From JACAEY01 sp049700155 (GTDB lineage Bacteria > Nitrospirota > Thermodesulfovibrionia > Thermodesulfovibrionales > SM23-35): DNA of 13,302 nt. How positions within the stretch are numbered: position 1 is the stretch's first letter; the number at the start of each line of letters is the position of its first letter. The stretch is from assembly GCA_049700155.1 (NCBI GenBank), contig JBNAVX010000070.1, positions 1 to 13,302 on the forward strand. Reading direction: 5' to 3'. A program made the translations under genes and the position numbers. This document shows positions 7,706-13,302 of this stretch, one piece after another. A model generated the notes under the pieces. The model was not told the origin of the DNA, did not search any database, and saw only the letters and a program-made list of their open reading frames with translations.

Positions 7706-7966
7706 TTATAGAACAAATTAACTTGAACCATCTTAATAATACAGATGTTACCTTGAAATTGAAAATTTCATTTATTAAGGGTGCATCATGATGCATGAAA
7801 GTTATGAGAAAATTTATTTTTTGATACCTTAGTATACCTTTAACTGATGGTTTATGGAATATTTTTAGTGGATATAACGAATAAAGCTGTTTCCAATAAC
7901 CCATCGAGTTAAATAAATTTTCGAGCAATATCTGTATTGTATTAATTCGAGAATTTCTTGCAATAA
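7706..7966. other. AT-rich intergenic region with a 14-bp perfect palindrome
   Basis: A 261-bp gap upstream of the phosphodiesterase start. It contains the perfect palindrome TGCATCATGATGCA (7782-7795), and nearby TGAAAT and ATTTCA arms form a small hairpin around 7753-7770. These could be operator sites for the minus-strand gene. A 79-codon minus-strand reading frame crosses the region but has no recognisable domain and runs into the phosphodiesterase gene, so I do not call it. No clear promoter or terminator was found. Confidence 0.4.
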
Positions 7967-8794
7967 CTACATATACCCCAGTGCCCTTAACTGTTCCATG
8001 ACCTGCTCTTTATCCTGCCCCCTTCCAACCCTTTCCGGAGTATTCTCAAGGTCCTGCATCCATGCTGGTATGTCTGATGCCCTGCCAGTTGCACTCCTCG
8101 CACCAAGAGAACGATAACCAAGCTTATAAAGACTGTTAAAAGGTATATCATATTTAAATATTGCTATCCATATATCTCGCTCTTTGAAATGGAGAATCGG
8201 ATGAACCCTTGTATGCTCAGGATTCGTCCTGAGACTGAAGTATTCCTCATCCTTTCTTGCCTCCTGTTCATCCCATCTTATCGCTGTAGATAAGGCTTTA
8301 AGATTGTTCTTTATAATAAAATCTCTCATAGGAACGGTCTTCATCAAGTGGTTACAAATAGGAGAATCAGGAATAAAATTGAATTCCTGCTCTGAAAAGT
8401 TTATCTCCTTAAGTGCATATTGATTCGTCTCGTTGAGTGACGAGACACGAATAGGAACACCAATTGCTCCAGCTTTTGAACTTACATCTTCATTCTTTAG
8501 ATATGCTATCTCAAGAGACCATAGATTCTTGATATGAGTAACAAATTCCTTTATCTCATCAAAGACATCCCCTTCATCGATGAACATACAGACAGGTAGC
8601 TTGACACCGAGTTCATCACATGTCTGTTTGAATAACCAGAGATTTGTGGTGCTATCTTTCCCGCCTGTTATTGCTATTGCTATTCTATCAATACCGAATC
8701 TCTCAACAGCCTCTCTTATGATTGATTTTGATTTTCCTATCTTCTCATCAATATGTAGTCTGATTAAGTTTTCTTTTTCCTCAGGTCTTATCAA
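7967..8794 (-). CDS. PP-loop ATPase of the CysD / PAPS-reductase family
   Basis: 275 aa from the TTG at 8794. The PP-loop TGGKDST (43-49) binds and cleaves ATP to AMP. The mid-region IRWDEQEARKDEEYFSLR mirrors the ARRDEEKSRAKERIYS-like stretch of CysD. The C-terminal third (HFKERDIW...RSLGARSATG...ERVGRGQDKEQ...GYM) follows the order of the CysD C-terminus. There is no CysH-type catalytic ECGxH tail, so it is not a normal PAPS reductase. No CysN partner is present in the window. It could be the ATP-sulfurylase small-subunit type or an orphan adenylating enzyme. The start is chosen because AGGAGG (8801-8806) sits 6 nt before this TTG. The frame is open to another TTG at 8890, but those 32 extra codons would cover the promoter and RBS. 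ATG 8797 is out of frame and stops after two codons. Confidence 0.82.
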   Translation of the reverse strand: MIRPEEKENLIRLHIDEKIGKSKSIIREAVERFGIDRIAIAITGGKDSTTNLWLFKQTCDELGVKLPVCMFIDEGDVFDEIKEFVTHIKNLWSLEIAYLKNEDVSSKAGAIGVPIRVSSLNETNQYALKEINFSEQEFNFIPDSPICNHLMKTVPMRDFIIKNNLKALSTAIRWDEQEARKDEEYFSLRTNPEHTRVHPILHFKERDIWIAIFKYDIPFNSLYKLGYRSLGARSATGRASDIPAWMQDLENTPERVGRGQDKEQVMEQLRALGYM

Positions 8795-8800
8795 TTCATA

Positions 8801-8806
8801 CCTCCT
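8801..8806 (-). promoter_or_regulatory. Strong Shine-Dalgarno that fixes a TTG start
   Basis: CCTCCT on the + strand reads AGGAGG on the minus strand, 6 nt before the TTG at 8794-8792. This spacing is ideal and marks residue 33 of the longest open frame as the true start of the PP-loop protein. Confidence 0.75.
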
Positions 8807-8826
8807 GTAATTTTTTGCTGGAGTTG

Positions 8827-8835
8827 AGTATATCA
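8827..8835 (-). promoter_or_regulatory. Extended -10 promoter for the PP-loop gene
   Basis: On the minus strand the sequence reads TGATATACT, an extended -10 (TG-A-TATACT). No good -35 is seen, as is usual for extended -10 promoters. A start near 8820 would give a leader of about 26 nt to the TTG at 8794. It fires away from the EPS genes, so 8836-9126 is a divergent control region. Confidence 0.5.
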
Positions 8836-8916
8836 TAAATGAGGGTAATAATGTGTTATCCACATTTATCAGATAAATCAGGGAATGCAAAGAGGTCTTC
8901 TCCAGATAGACAAAAA

Positions 8917-8963
8917 TGTATCCAAAGGATACAAAAAATAAAGAATAGATACAATAGGATACA
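8917..8963. promoter_or_regulatory. Cluster of TGTATC/GATACA boxes, distal (putative activator sites)
   Basis: Site A is a perfect 17-bp inverted repeat, TGTATCC-AAA-GGATACA (8917-8933). Two further GATACA half-sites follow at 8948-8953 and 8958-8963. The three GATACA copies start at 8928, 8948 and 8958, spacings of 20 and 10 bp, so they lie on the same DNA face. The centre of site A is about 228 bp upstream of the predicted sigma-54 start, within the usual range of enhancer sites. The binding protein is not identified; it could also act on the divergent PP-loop gene. Confidence 0.55.
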
Positions 8964-9046
8964 TTCCTGAGAAAAGACCATTTACACTATATATACCACT
9001 TATAAGTTCTAATTTTATAGTTTTATATAGATAAATATCGACTGAA

Positions 9047-9063
9047 TGTATCAAAAAGATGCA
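9047..9063. promoter_or_regulatory. Proximal TGTATC-N5-GATGCA site
   Basis: TGTATC-AAAAA-GATGCA has the same 17-bp layout as the perfect repeat at 8917-8933, with one mismatch in the right arm. Its centre is about 98 bp upstream of the predicted sigma-54 transcription start. That is a typical position for an enhancer-binding-protein site. Confidence 0.5.
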
Positions 9064-9080
9064 GAAAAACTGTTAAATAC

Positions 9081-9097
9081 CTCAGATACTGTCTGAG
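9081..9097. promoter_or_regulatory. Inverted repeat CTCAGA-N5-TCTGAG
   Basis: A perfect 6-bp inverted repeat with a 5-bp spacer, 30 bp upstream of the -24 element. It has the same 6-5-6 geometry as the TGTATC sites but a different sequence. It may be a second operator or a chance palindrome. Confidence 0.35.
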
Positions 9098-9126
9098 ATT
9101 ATGGATTATTAACACCGTTTCTCCTC

Positions 9127-9142
9127 TGGCATTGAAATTGCT
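9127..9142 (+). promoter_or_regulatory. Sigma-54 (RpoN) promoter of the EPS genes
   Basis: TGGCATTGAAATTGCT matches the -24/-12 consensus TGGCAY-N5-TTGCW at every fixed position, with correct GG-to-GC spacing (9128-9129 and 9140-9141). Transcription should start near 9153, giving a leader of about 80 nt before the ATG at 9233. Transcription would then need RpoN and an ATP-driven enhancer-binding protein; candidate sites lie upstream at 8917-9063. EPS loci under RpoN control are known, for example those with PrsK/PrsR in exosortase/PEP-CTERM systems. Confidence 0.75.
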
Positions 9143-9163
9143 GAATATAAATCAGAATAAAAG

Positions 9164-9220
9164 CCCAGATGAGCGGGTGGTAATTCTGGGATTTTCCTTA
9201 GCCTTCAATCCTTACGAAGG
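9164..9220 (+). promoter_or_regulatory. Structured mRNA leader with a sequestered RBS
   Basis: Two hairpins are visible. CCCAGA (9164-9169) pairs with TCTGGG (9185-9190) around 15 nt and is followed by ATTTTCC. CCTTC (9202-9206) pairs with GAAGG (9216-9220). GAAGG is the only Shine-Dalgarno-like sequence before the ATG at 9233 (12-nt spacing), so the second hairpin hides it. CCTTA copies at 9196-9200 and 9210-9214 offer further partial anti-SD pairing. It matches no riboswitch class that I know. Confidence 0.4.
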
Positions 9221-9232
9221 TATATAAAGTTC

Positions 9233-10264
9233 ATGATAGATTTTTTGAATAAAGGGCGAAGGGTATTATTAGTTGCAGAAGACAAAGAGATGGCTAAAGA
9301 CCTTGCAGTTAGGGTCAAGTCATCATTCAATAATCAATTAACTTCCCTTGCATATTATAATCTGGATGGTAGATATGGTCTCTTCACAGAAGATGGTGAA
9401 TTCATAGAAAAGCCGATAAACTGCAATGACCCATCAGATGGAATAGTCAAGGTTATCAGTGAAACAGGTTCCAACGAGGTTTTTATAGCCTCACCAATTT
9501 CTTATCCCACCCTTGTTGACACAATGATAGGGTTTAATGGTGATGGTAAAAGAATAAAGTTTATGTTCTCACCTTATGCCTATGAAAGCTGTACAGGTAT
9601 TGCAGGAAGAAATAATGGATGGGTCTTACCTTCTGTTGATATAGAGACAGGAAATCTTTCTCCTTTCTATAGAATATCAAAGAGATTTCTGGATATTGTC
9701 GTTTCACTTACTGCCTTGATACTCCTCTCTCCACTTTTCCTTATCATCGCACTCCTGATAAAGATGACGAGCCAGGGACCCATCTTCTTTACTCAAATAA
9801 GGTGCGGGCATCATGGAAAGCCATTCAAGATTTATAAGTTCCGCTCTATGGTAGTAAATGCTGAAGAGATACTGAAAAAGATGATGGACTTTGACAAACT
9901 CAATGAGCCAGTCTTTAAACTGAAAAATGACCCAAGAGTAACAAGCATCGGAAGAATTCTGAGGAAGACAAGTCTGGATGAACTACCCCAGCTATTCAAT
10001 GTCCTCAAAGGAGACCTCAGTCTTGTAGGTCCACGTCCAGAAGAGATAGCACTTGTTAAGAGATACAATTCATTCTTCAGAGAGAGATTGAAGGTAAAGC
10101 CAGGGATTACAGGGCTTCAGCAGGTCATCTGTCGTGGAAGCACAAATATGATGGAGAGAATGAAATATGACCTTGAATATATAAAGAATCAATCTCTTTG
10201 GCTTGATATAAAGATTCTGTTCAGGACCTTCGGAGTCGTTCTTCTTCAGAAAAGGGCAACATAA
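9233..10264 (+). CDS. Polyprenyl-phosphate sugar-1-phosphate transferase (bac_transf, EPS-initiating)
   Basis: A 343-aa protein. Residues 1-140 form a Rossmann-like, CoA_binding_3-type region beginning RRVLLVAED. One hydrophobic segment (151-177) carries the SP kink (S166-P167) of the re-entrant helix of monotopic phosphoglycosyl transferases. The catalytic domain follows with FKIYKFRSM, DPRVTSIGRILRKTSLDELPQ, GDLSLVGPRP and VKPGITGLQQV. The catalytic Asp-Glu dyad is D249-E250, by analogy with PglC. It should transfer a sugar phosphate from a UDP-sugar to undecaprenyl phosphate at the inner membrane, the first step of EPS assembly. Unlike WbaP/WcaJ-type enzymes it has no four-helix N-terminal membrane domain; upstream codons stay open only to a TGA at 9170 and include no start. 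It is driven by the sigma-54 promoter and followed by the Wzz/kinase gene. Confidence 0.9.
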   Translation: MIDFLNKGRRVLLVAEDKEMAKDLAVRVKSSFNNQLTSLAYYNLDGRYGLFTEDGEFIEKPINCNDPSDGIVKVISETGSNEVFIASPISYPTLVDTMIGFNGDGKRIKFMFSPYAYESCTGIAGRNNGWVLPSVDIETGNLSPFYRISKRFLDIVVSLTALILLSPLFLIIALLIKMTSQGPIFFTQIRCGHHGKPFKIYKFRSMVVNAEEILKKMMDFDKLNEPVFKLKNDPRVTSIGRILRKTSLDELPQLFNVLKGDLSLVGPRPEEIALVKRYNSFFRERLKVKPGITGLQQVICRGSTNMMERMKYDLEYIKNQSLWLDIKILFRTFGVVLLQKRAT

Positions 10265-10324
10265 GATAAATATTCTTTCACATTTCTTTTTCTTATAATT
10301 AGGTAACATCTCTATTAATTCTAT

Positions 10325-10353
10325 TTGAATCTATAAATAAAAATGTTTATAAT
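10325..10353 (+). promoter_or_regulatory. Sigma-70 promoter giving a near-leaderless Wzz/kinase mRNA
   Basis: TTGAAT (10325-10330), a 17-bp spacer and a perfect TATAAT (10348-10353) form a good sigma-70 promoter. The predicted start (about 10360) is only about 8 nt before the GTG at 10368, where no Shine-Dalgarno is visible. The Wzz/kinase gene may therefore be expressed independently of the sigma-54 promoter. Confidence 0.5.
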
Positions 10354-10367
10354 TACTCGCAAAGCAA

Positions 10368-13034
10368 GTGGAACTGAAAAGAATATTACAGATTATTCTG
10401 CGAAGAAAATGGATAGCAATACAGGCATTTTTAATCATTTCCCTTACTGCTATAATAGGGACTTATTTTCTTACTCCTGTTTATGAGACATCTGCAAAGC
10501 TCTGGTTTAAGCCCCCTACTGTAACGCCTTCCATTCTTGCTTCAATAGGCATGAAAGAGATAACCTCTTTTGTCCCTTATGAACCTAAAGAATTGGATAT
10601 AGGCACAAAGGTAACACTGACAAAGGTATATCCTCTCCTTGAGAAGGTAATCTTCAAGCTCCAGATAAGGGATGAAGAAGGAATATTAGTCACGCCTGAT
10701 AAACTTCTAAAGAGTTCATTGCTTTATATTTTATTTCCTGCCCCTTCCATATCTGTACAGCAGGATACGAACAGTAATACAGTGACCATTACAACCCGCT
10801 CACCTGACCCAACTCAGGCGATGTTCATCTCTAATGCACTTGCAGAGGCATATATTGAAGATAGTGAAAATGAGAGAAGGAGAGAGACACAGAGTGCAAG
10901 GTCATTTATTGATGGGCAGATAGTAAAGGTAAAAGAAGACTATAACAAGGCTTTAAAGGATATGCTGACCTTTCAGGATACTTACAAGACAGTCAATCTT
11001 GAGATAGAGACCAGAATAGCTATAGAGAAGATGGCTGAGCTTATGAAACAGAAAGAAGATAACATTATAGATATAAGTCAGACAAGAGAGAAGATAAAGG
11101 TCTTAAAGGCACAGTTACAGCAATCTCCTGAATCAGTTCCAACTATGATACTCAAGGAGAATCCACAGATTCAGAGTATAATGCAGGAGATAACACAGCT
11201 CAGGTCAAAGCTTGCCGGAGAGCTCACAGACAAGACAGAATATCACCCTGATGTAATCCTTTTAAAACAGCAGATAAAAGAATTAGAGACAGAACTTGAA
11301 AAAGAGGTAAAGACTCATCAGACTACATCTCCTGAGCTCAGTGAGATGGAGAGACAACTCGCAGCATTAGAAGTGCATCTTGAGGGTGTGAATAAAGATA
11401 TTGCAAAGTACACTAATCTAATCAAGACACTTCCTGTAAAGACTGCTGAAGAGGCAAAACTCAAGCTCGCATTAACTGCAAGCCAGGATATATATAGCTC
11501 ACTCTTGGATTACAGTAACCGCATTGGTGTAGCTGAAGCGATGACACTCCCTGATGCCTTACTCGTCCAGCCTGCTACAAGACCTTATGAACCAAAGAGC
11601 CCCAATCTTGTCTTGAATGGAATCATAGGCATATTTGTGGGGTTTATCTTTGCACTTGGACTGGCATTCATAACAGAGTATGTTGATGATACTATTAAGA
11701 CATCTGAAGACATAGGTAGATATAAAGACCTTACATTCTTAGGTTCTGTGCCACAGATAAAAGGTCAGAAGCTCATATCTGCACTGGATGTGAATGATCC
11801 AATATCTGAGGCTTACAGGGCTATTCGTTATGGTATTAAATATGCCAGCCCTGATAAAGCAGTGAAAAGCTTTGTTATCACAAGTAGCAGACCAAAAGAA
11901 GGAAAGACCCTTACAGTAGCAAACCTCGGGATATCTTTCAGTCAGACAGGATTGAAGGTCATCATAGTTGATACAGACCTTCGCAGACCTTATCTGAATG
12001 ATCTTTTTGAGAAGCCAAACCAGCTTGGCTTAACAAGTGCTATTACAGGAGAATGCACCTTAGAAGATGCTATTACAGATACTGGAATTGAAGGTCTTAG
12101 CCTGCTACCAAGTGGACCAACCCCTCCAGACCCTAATAGGATATATGAGTCAGAGAGGCTGAAGGAGTTCATAATGTTTCTGAAAAAGAAGTATGACATG
12201 GTCATCTTTGACTCAGCACCTGTTCTTATAAAATCTGATGCTACAGTCCTTGGAAGGTATGTGGATGGAGTCATTTATACGATAGAGGCTGAGAAGACCA
12301 CAAGGGGAGATGTAGCAGAGACGATAGATGTCTTAAAAAGGGCTGATGTGAAGCTTATCGGAGCTATTTTAAACAGATACGGGAGGAGAAAGAAGTCAAC
12401 TTATTATAAAAAGGCACGTATCAGGAGAAAGATATTTGGAAAGGCTGTTCTGAGCATGTTTATAGTATTATCTCTCGTTTCAGGCTGTTCTGACCTACCC
12501 TTTAAAACAGATATTAAGCAATATCTGAGTGACCTGAAAAGCTCAAATGTGATAATAAAGAGAGATGCTATTTATAAGTTAGGCAAGCTAAAGGAAAAAG
12601 AGGCAGTTCCTGAGCTGATAAATCTTTTAAATAAAGATGCAGGTGAGCTTGCTCCTTTCATAATTGAGGCACTGGGAAATATCGGAGATAATACAGCGTT
12701 AAGACCTATTATAACTATGCTGGATAGTGAAGATACTCTTACACGTGTGAAGGCGATCGAGGCACTCGGGAAGATCAAAGATAAGAGGGCAATCCCAGCC
12801 CTTATACCTGTCCTTGAGCAGAAGGATAACAGGACTGAGGCAGAGGTATTTACAGCAATATGGGCTTTAGGAAATATAGGTGATAAATCTGCAGAGCCTG
12901 CACTTAATGCACTTCTTGGAGATAATAATAAGTATGTGAGGTATAATGTTGAACAGGCACTCAAAAAGATTAGAGACACCTCAACAAAAACTGCTGAAAA
13001 TTCATTCCTACAGTTCTCCCGATATCTATTCTGA
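10368..13034 (+). CDS. Wzz/BY-kinase EPS chain-length regulator fused to a lipobox and HEAT-repeat domain
   Basis: An 888-aa protein. TM1 is about 14-36, followed by a Wzz periplasmic domain with long coiled coils (about 160-390), the Pro-rich YEPKSPN lead-in and TM2 (about 414-438). The cytoplasmic tyrosine-kinase domain has Walker A SSRPKEGKT (K513), Walker A' VIIVDTDLRRP (D535, D537) and Walker B VIFDSAP (D615). This is the standard layout of Wzc-type regulators of polysaccharide length and export. The kinase should end near 670-682, with few tail tyrosines (Y671, Y679, Y680). Instead the frame continues through RRKIFGKAVLSMFIVLSLVSGC, a complete lipoprotein signal peptide with lipobox VSGC (C707), into four to five HEAT repeats (about 725-875). 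The tail may be a merged second gene: M697 is a possible internal start, and ATC at 12420 sits 5 nt after AAAAAGG. The GTG start has no RBS. Confidence 0.88.
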   Translation: MELKRILQIILRRKWIAIQAFLIISLTAIIGTYFLTPVYETSAKLWFKPPTVTPSILASIGMKEITSFVPYEPKELDIGTKVTLTKVYPLLEKVIFKLQIRDEEGILVTPDKLLKSSLLYILFPAPSISVQQDTNSNTVTITTRSPDPTQAMFISNALAEAYIEDSENERRRETQSARSFIDGQIVKVKEDYNKALKDMLTFQDTYKTVNLEIETRIAIEKMAELMKQKEDNIIDISQTREKIKVLKAQLQQSPESVPTMILKENPQIQSIMQEITQLRSKLAGELTDKTEYHPDVILLKQQIKELETELEKEVKTHQTTSPELSEMERQLAALEVHLEGVNKDIAKYTNLIKTLPVKTAEEAKLKLALTASQDIYSSLLDYSNRIGVAEAMTLPDALLVQPATRPYEPKSPNLVLNGIIGIFVGFIFALGLAFITEYVDDTIKTSEDIGRYKDLTFLGSVPQIKGQKLISALDVNDPISEAYRAIRYGIKYASPDKAVKSFVITSSRPKEGKTLTVANLGISFSQTGLKVIIVDTDLRRPYLNDLFEKPNQLGLTSAITGECTLEDAITDTGIEGLSLLPSGPTPPDPNRIYESERLKEFIMFLKKKYDMVIFDSAPVLIKSDATVLGRYVDGVIYTIEAEKTTRGDVAETIDVLKRADVKLIGAILNRYGRRKKSTYYKKARIRRKIFGKAVLSMFIVLSLVSGCSDLPFKTDIKQYLSDLKSSNVIIKRDAIYKLGKLKEKEAVPELINLLNKDAGELAPFIIEALGNIGDNTALRPIITMLDSEDTLTRVKAIEALGKIKDKRAIPALIPVLEQKDNRTEAEVFTAIWALGNIGDKSAEPALNALLGDNNKYVRYNVEQALKKIRDTSTKTAENSFLQFSRYLF

Positions 13035-13199
13035 ATATATTCTTTAACAGATAGAGCTAATAATTTATTTTCTTTCTTTTTTCTTTTATCTGTAGAGCTA
13101 AGCGAGTAGATTGGCTTTATTCTTGCATTATGATATGGTACGGTCTGTATATAACTTAAATAAATTAAGAAAAAAAGTTATTTTGTTTAACCAATTTAT
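13035..13199. other. Non-coding tail with direct and inverted short repeats
   Basis: A 165-bp gap between the Wzz/kinase stop and the right-hand repeat. ACAGATA (13047-13053) is the inverse of TATCTGT (13087-13093). The 9-mer TAGAGCTAA occurs directly at 13052-13060 and 13093-13101, flanking a T/C-rich tract (13061-13088). The 33-nt loop makes this a poor intrinsic terminator, though it could slow or end transcription. No ORF or clear promoter is seen. Confidence 0.35.
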
Positions 13200-13302
13200 A
13201 CACACCCCTTCACCCCTCTTTTTAGAGGGGAAAGGATAATGTAAATGCCTTTTATTGAAAGAATGAATTCCACATATCCCCTCTATTAAGAGGGGATTAA
13301 GG
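13200..13302. repeat. MITE-like element, right copy (inverted, truncated by window end)
   Basis: The reverse complement of this segment matches 15-117 with only a few differences over about 103 bp, for example G/C in the CATTGTTTC stretch and T/C in the second hairpin. It starts with ACACACCCCTTCACCCC and runs to GGGGATTAAGG, so the outer 7 bases of the far terminal repeat fall beyond the window. The substitution in the CCCCTCT hairpin makes this copy's stem more perfect than that of the left copy. Confidence 0.85.

Noticed and set aside
7689..7928. 79-codon minus-strand ORF between the phosphodiesterase and PP-loop genes
   Set aside because: No domain or RBS was recognised, the composition is that of intergenic DNA, and it runs into the phosphodiesterase 5' end.
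7967..8794. Assimilatory PAPS reductase CysH
   Set aside because: The C-terminal catalytic ECGxH motif is missing, and the C-terminal third follows CysD instead.
9164..9220. c-di-GMP (GEMM) riboswitch in the EPS leader
   Set aside because: The conserved GEMM core elements are not present; only simple hairpins can be drawn.
12572..12979. 135-codon minus-strand ORF under the HEAT-repeat region
   Set aside because: It is Ser/Ala-rich and repeats in step with the HEAT units of the plus strand, as expected for a shadow frame.
8..13302. Composite transposon bounded by the two inverted elements
   Set aside because: There is no transposase. The interior holds mostly housekeeping-type genes of uniform composition, and the elements are too small to mobilise 13 kb.

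Overview
The window is an AT-rich bacterial segment that favours AGA/AGG for Arg and ATA for Ile. A multiheme c-type cytochrome, a CysD/PAPS-reductase-family protein, a COG1067-type Lon-like protease and a sigma-54-type exopolysaccharide (EPS) promoter together suggest a Gram-negative, probably anaerobic or sulfur/metal-respiring lineage. Nitrospirota (Thermodesulfovibrionia-like) or a deltaproteobacterial-type group is my guess. No rRNA or other phylogenetic marker confirms this.

Layout. Positions 8-117 hold a roughly 110-bp MITE-like palindromic element, and a nearly identical copy in inverted orientation closes the window (13200-13302, cut by the window end). Positions 221-2149 hold a tightly packed pair: a TPR protein with a C-terminal Ig-like domain, then a TrmN6-type tRNA adenine methyltransferase. 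Next come a secreted tetraheme cytochrome c with its own promoter and strong RBS (2249-2815), a 12-bp-stem hairpin, and a XerD-type tyrosine recombinase (2860-3768). The gap 3769-4010 is filled with short repeats. A Lon-like AAA+ protease (4011-6431) meets, tail to tail with a 4-nt overlap, a minus-strand alkaline-phosphatase-superfamily phosphodiesterase (6428-7705). Upstream of that, also on the minus strand, is a CysD/PAPS-reductase-like PP-loop protein whose real start is probably the TTG at 8794.

The right-hand third is an EPS module. A divergent regulatory region (8795-9232) carries an excellent sigma-54 -24/-12 promoter (9127-9142) facing the EPS genes. Upstream of it are TGTATC-N5-GATACA inverted repeats that look like binding sites for an enhancer-binding activator. 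The first gene is a monotopic polyprenyl-phosphate sugar-1-phosphate transferase that lacks the usual N-terminal four-helix membrane domain. The second is an 888-aa Wzz/BY-kinase chain-length regulator. Its C-terminus continues in frame through an intact lipoprotein signal peptide/lipobox into a HEAT-repeat domain. This fusion looks like two genes merged by loss of a stop and a start codon, and it is the most unusual protein here. The transferase would load the first sugar phosphate onto undecaprenyl phosphate, and the Wzz/kinase would control polymer length and export.

No transposase, CRISPR array, tRNA, rRNA or replication origin was seen. I found no convincing intrinsic terminator.
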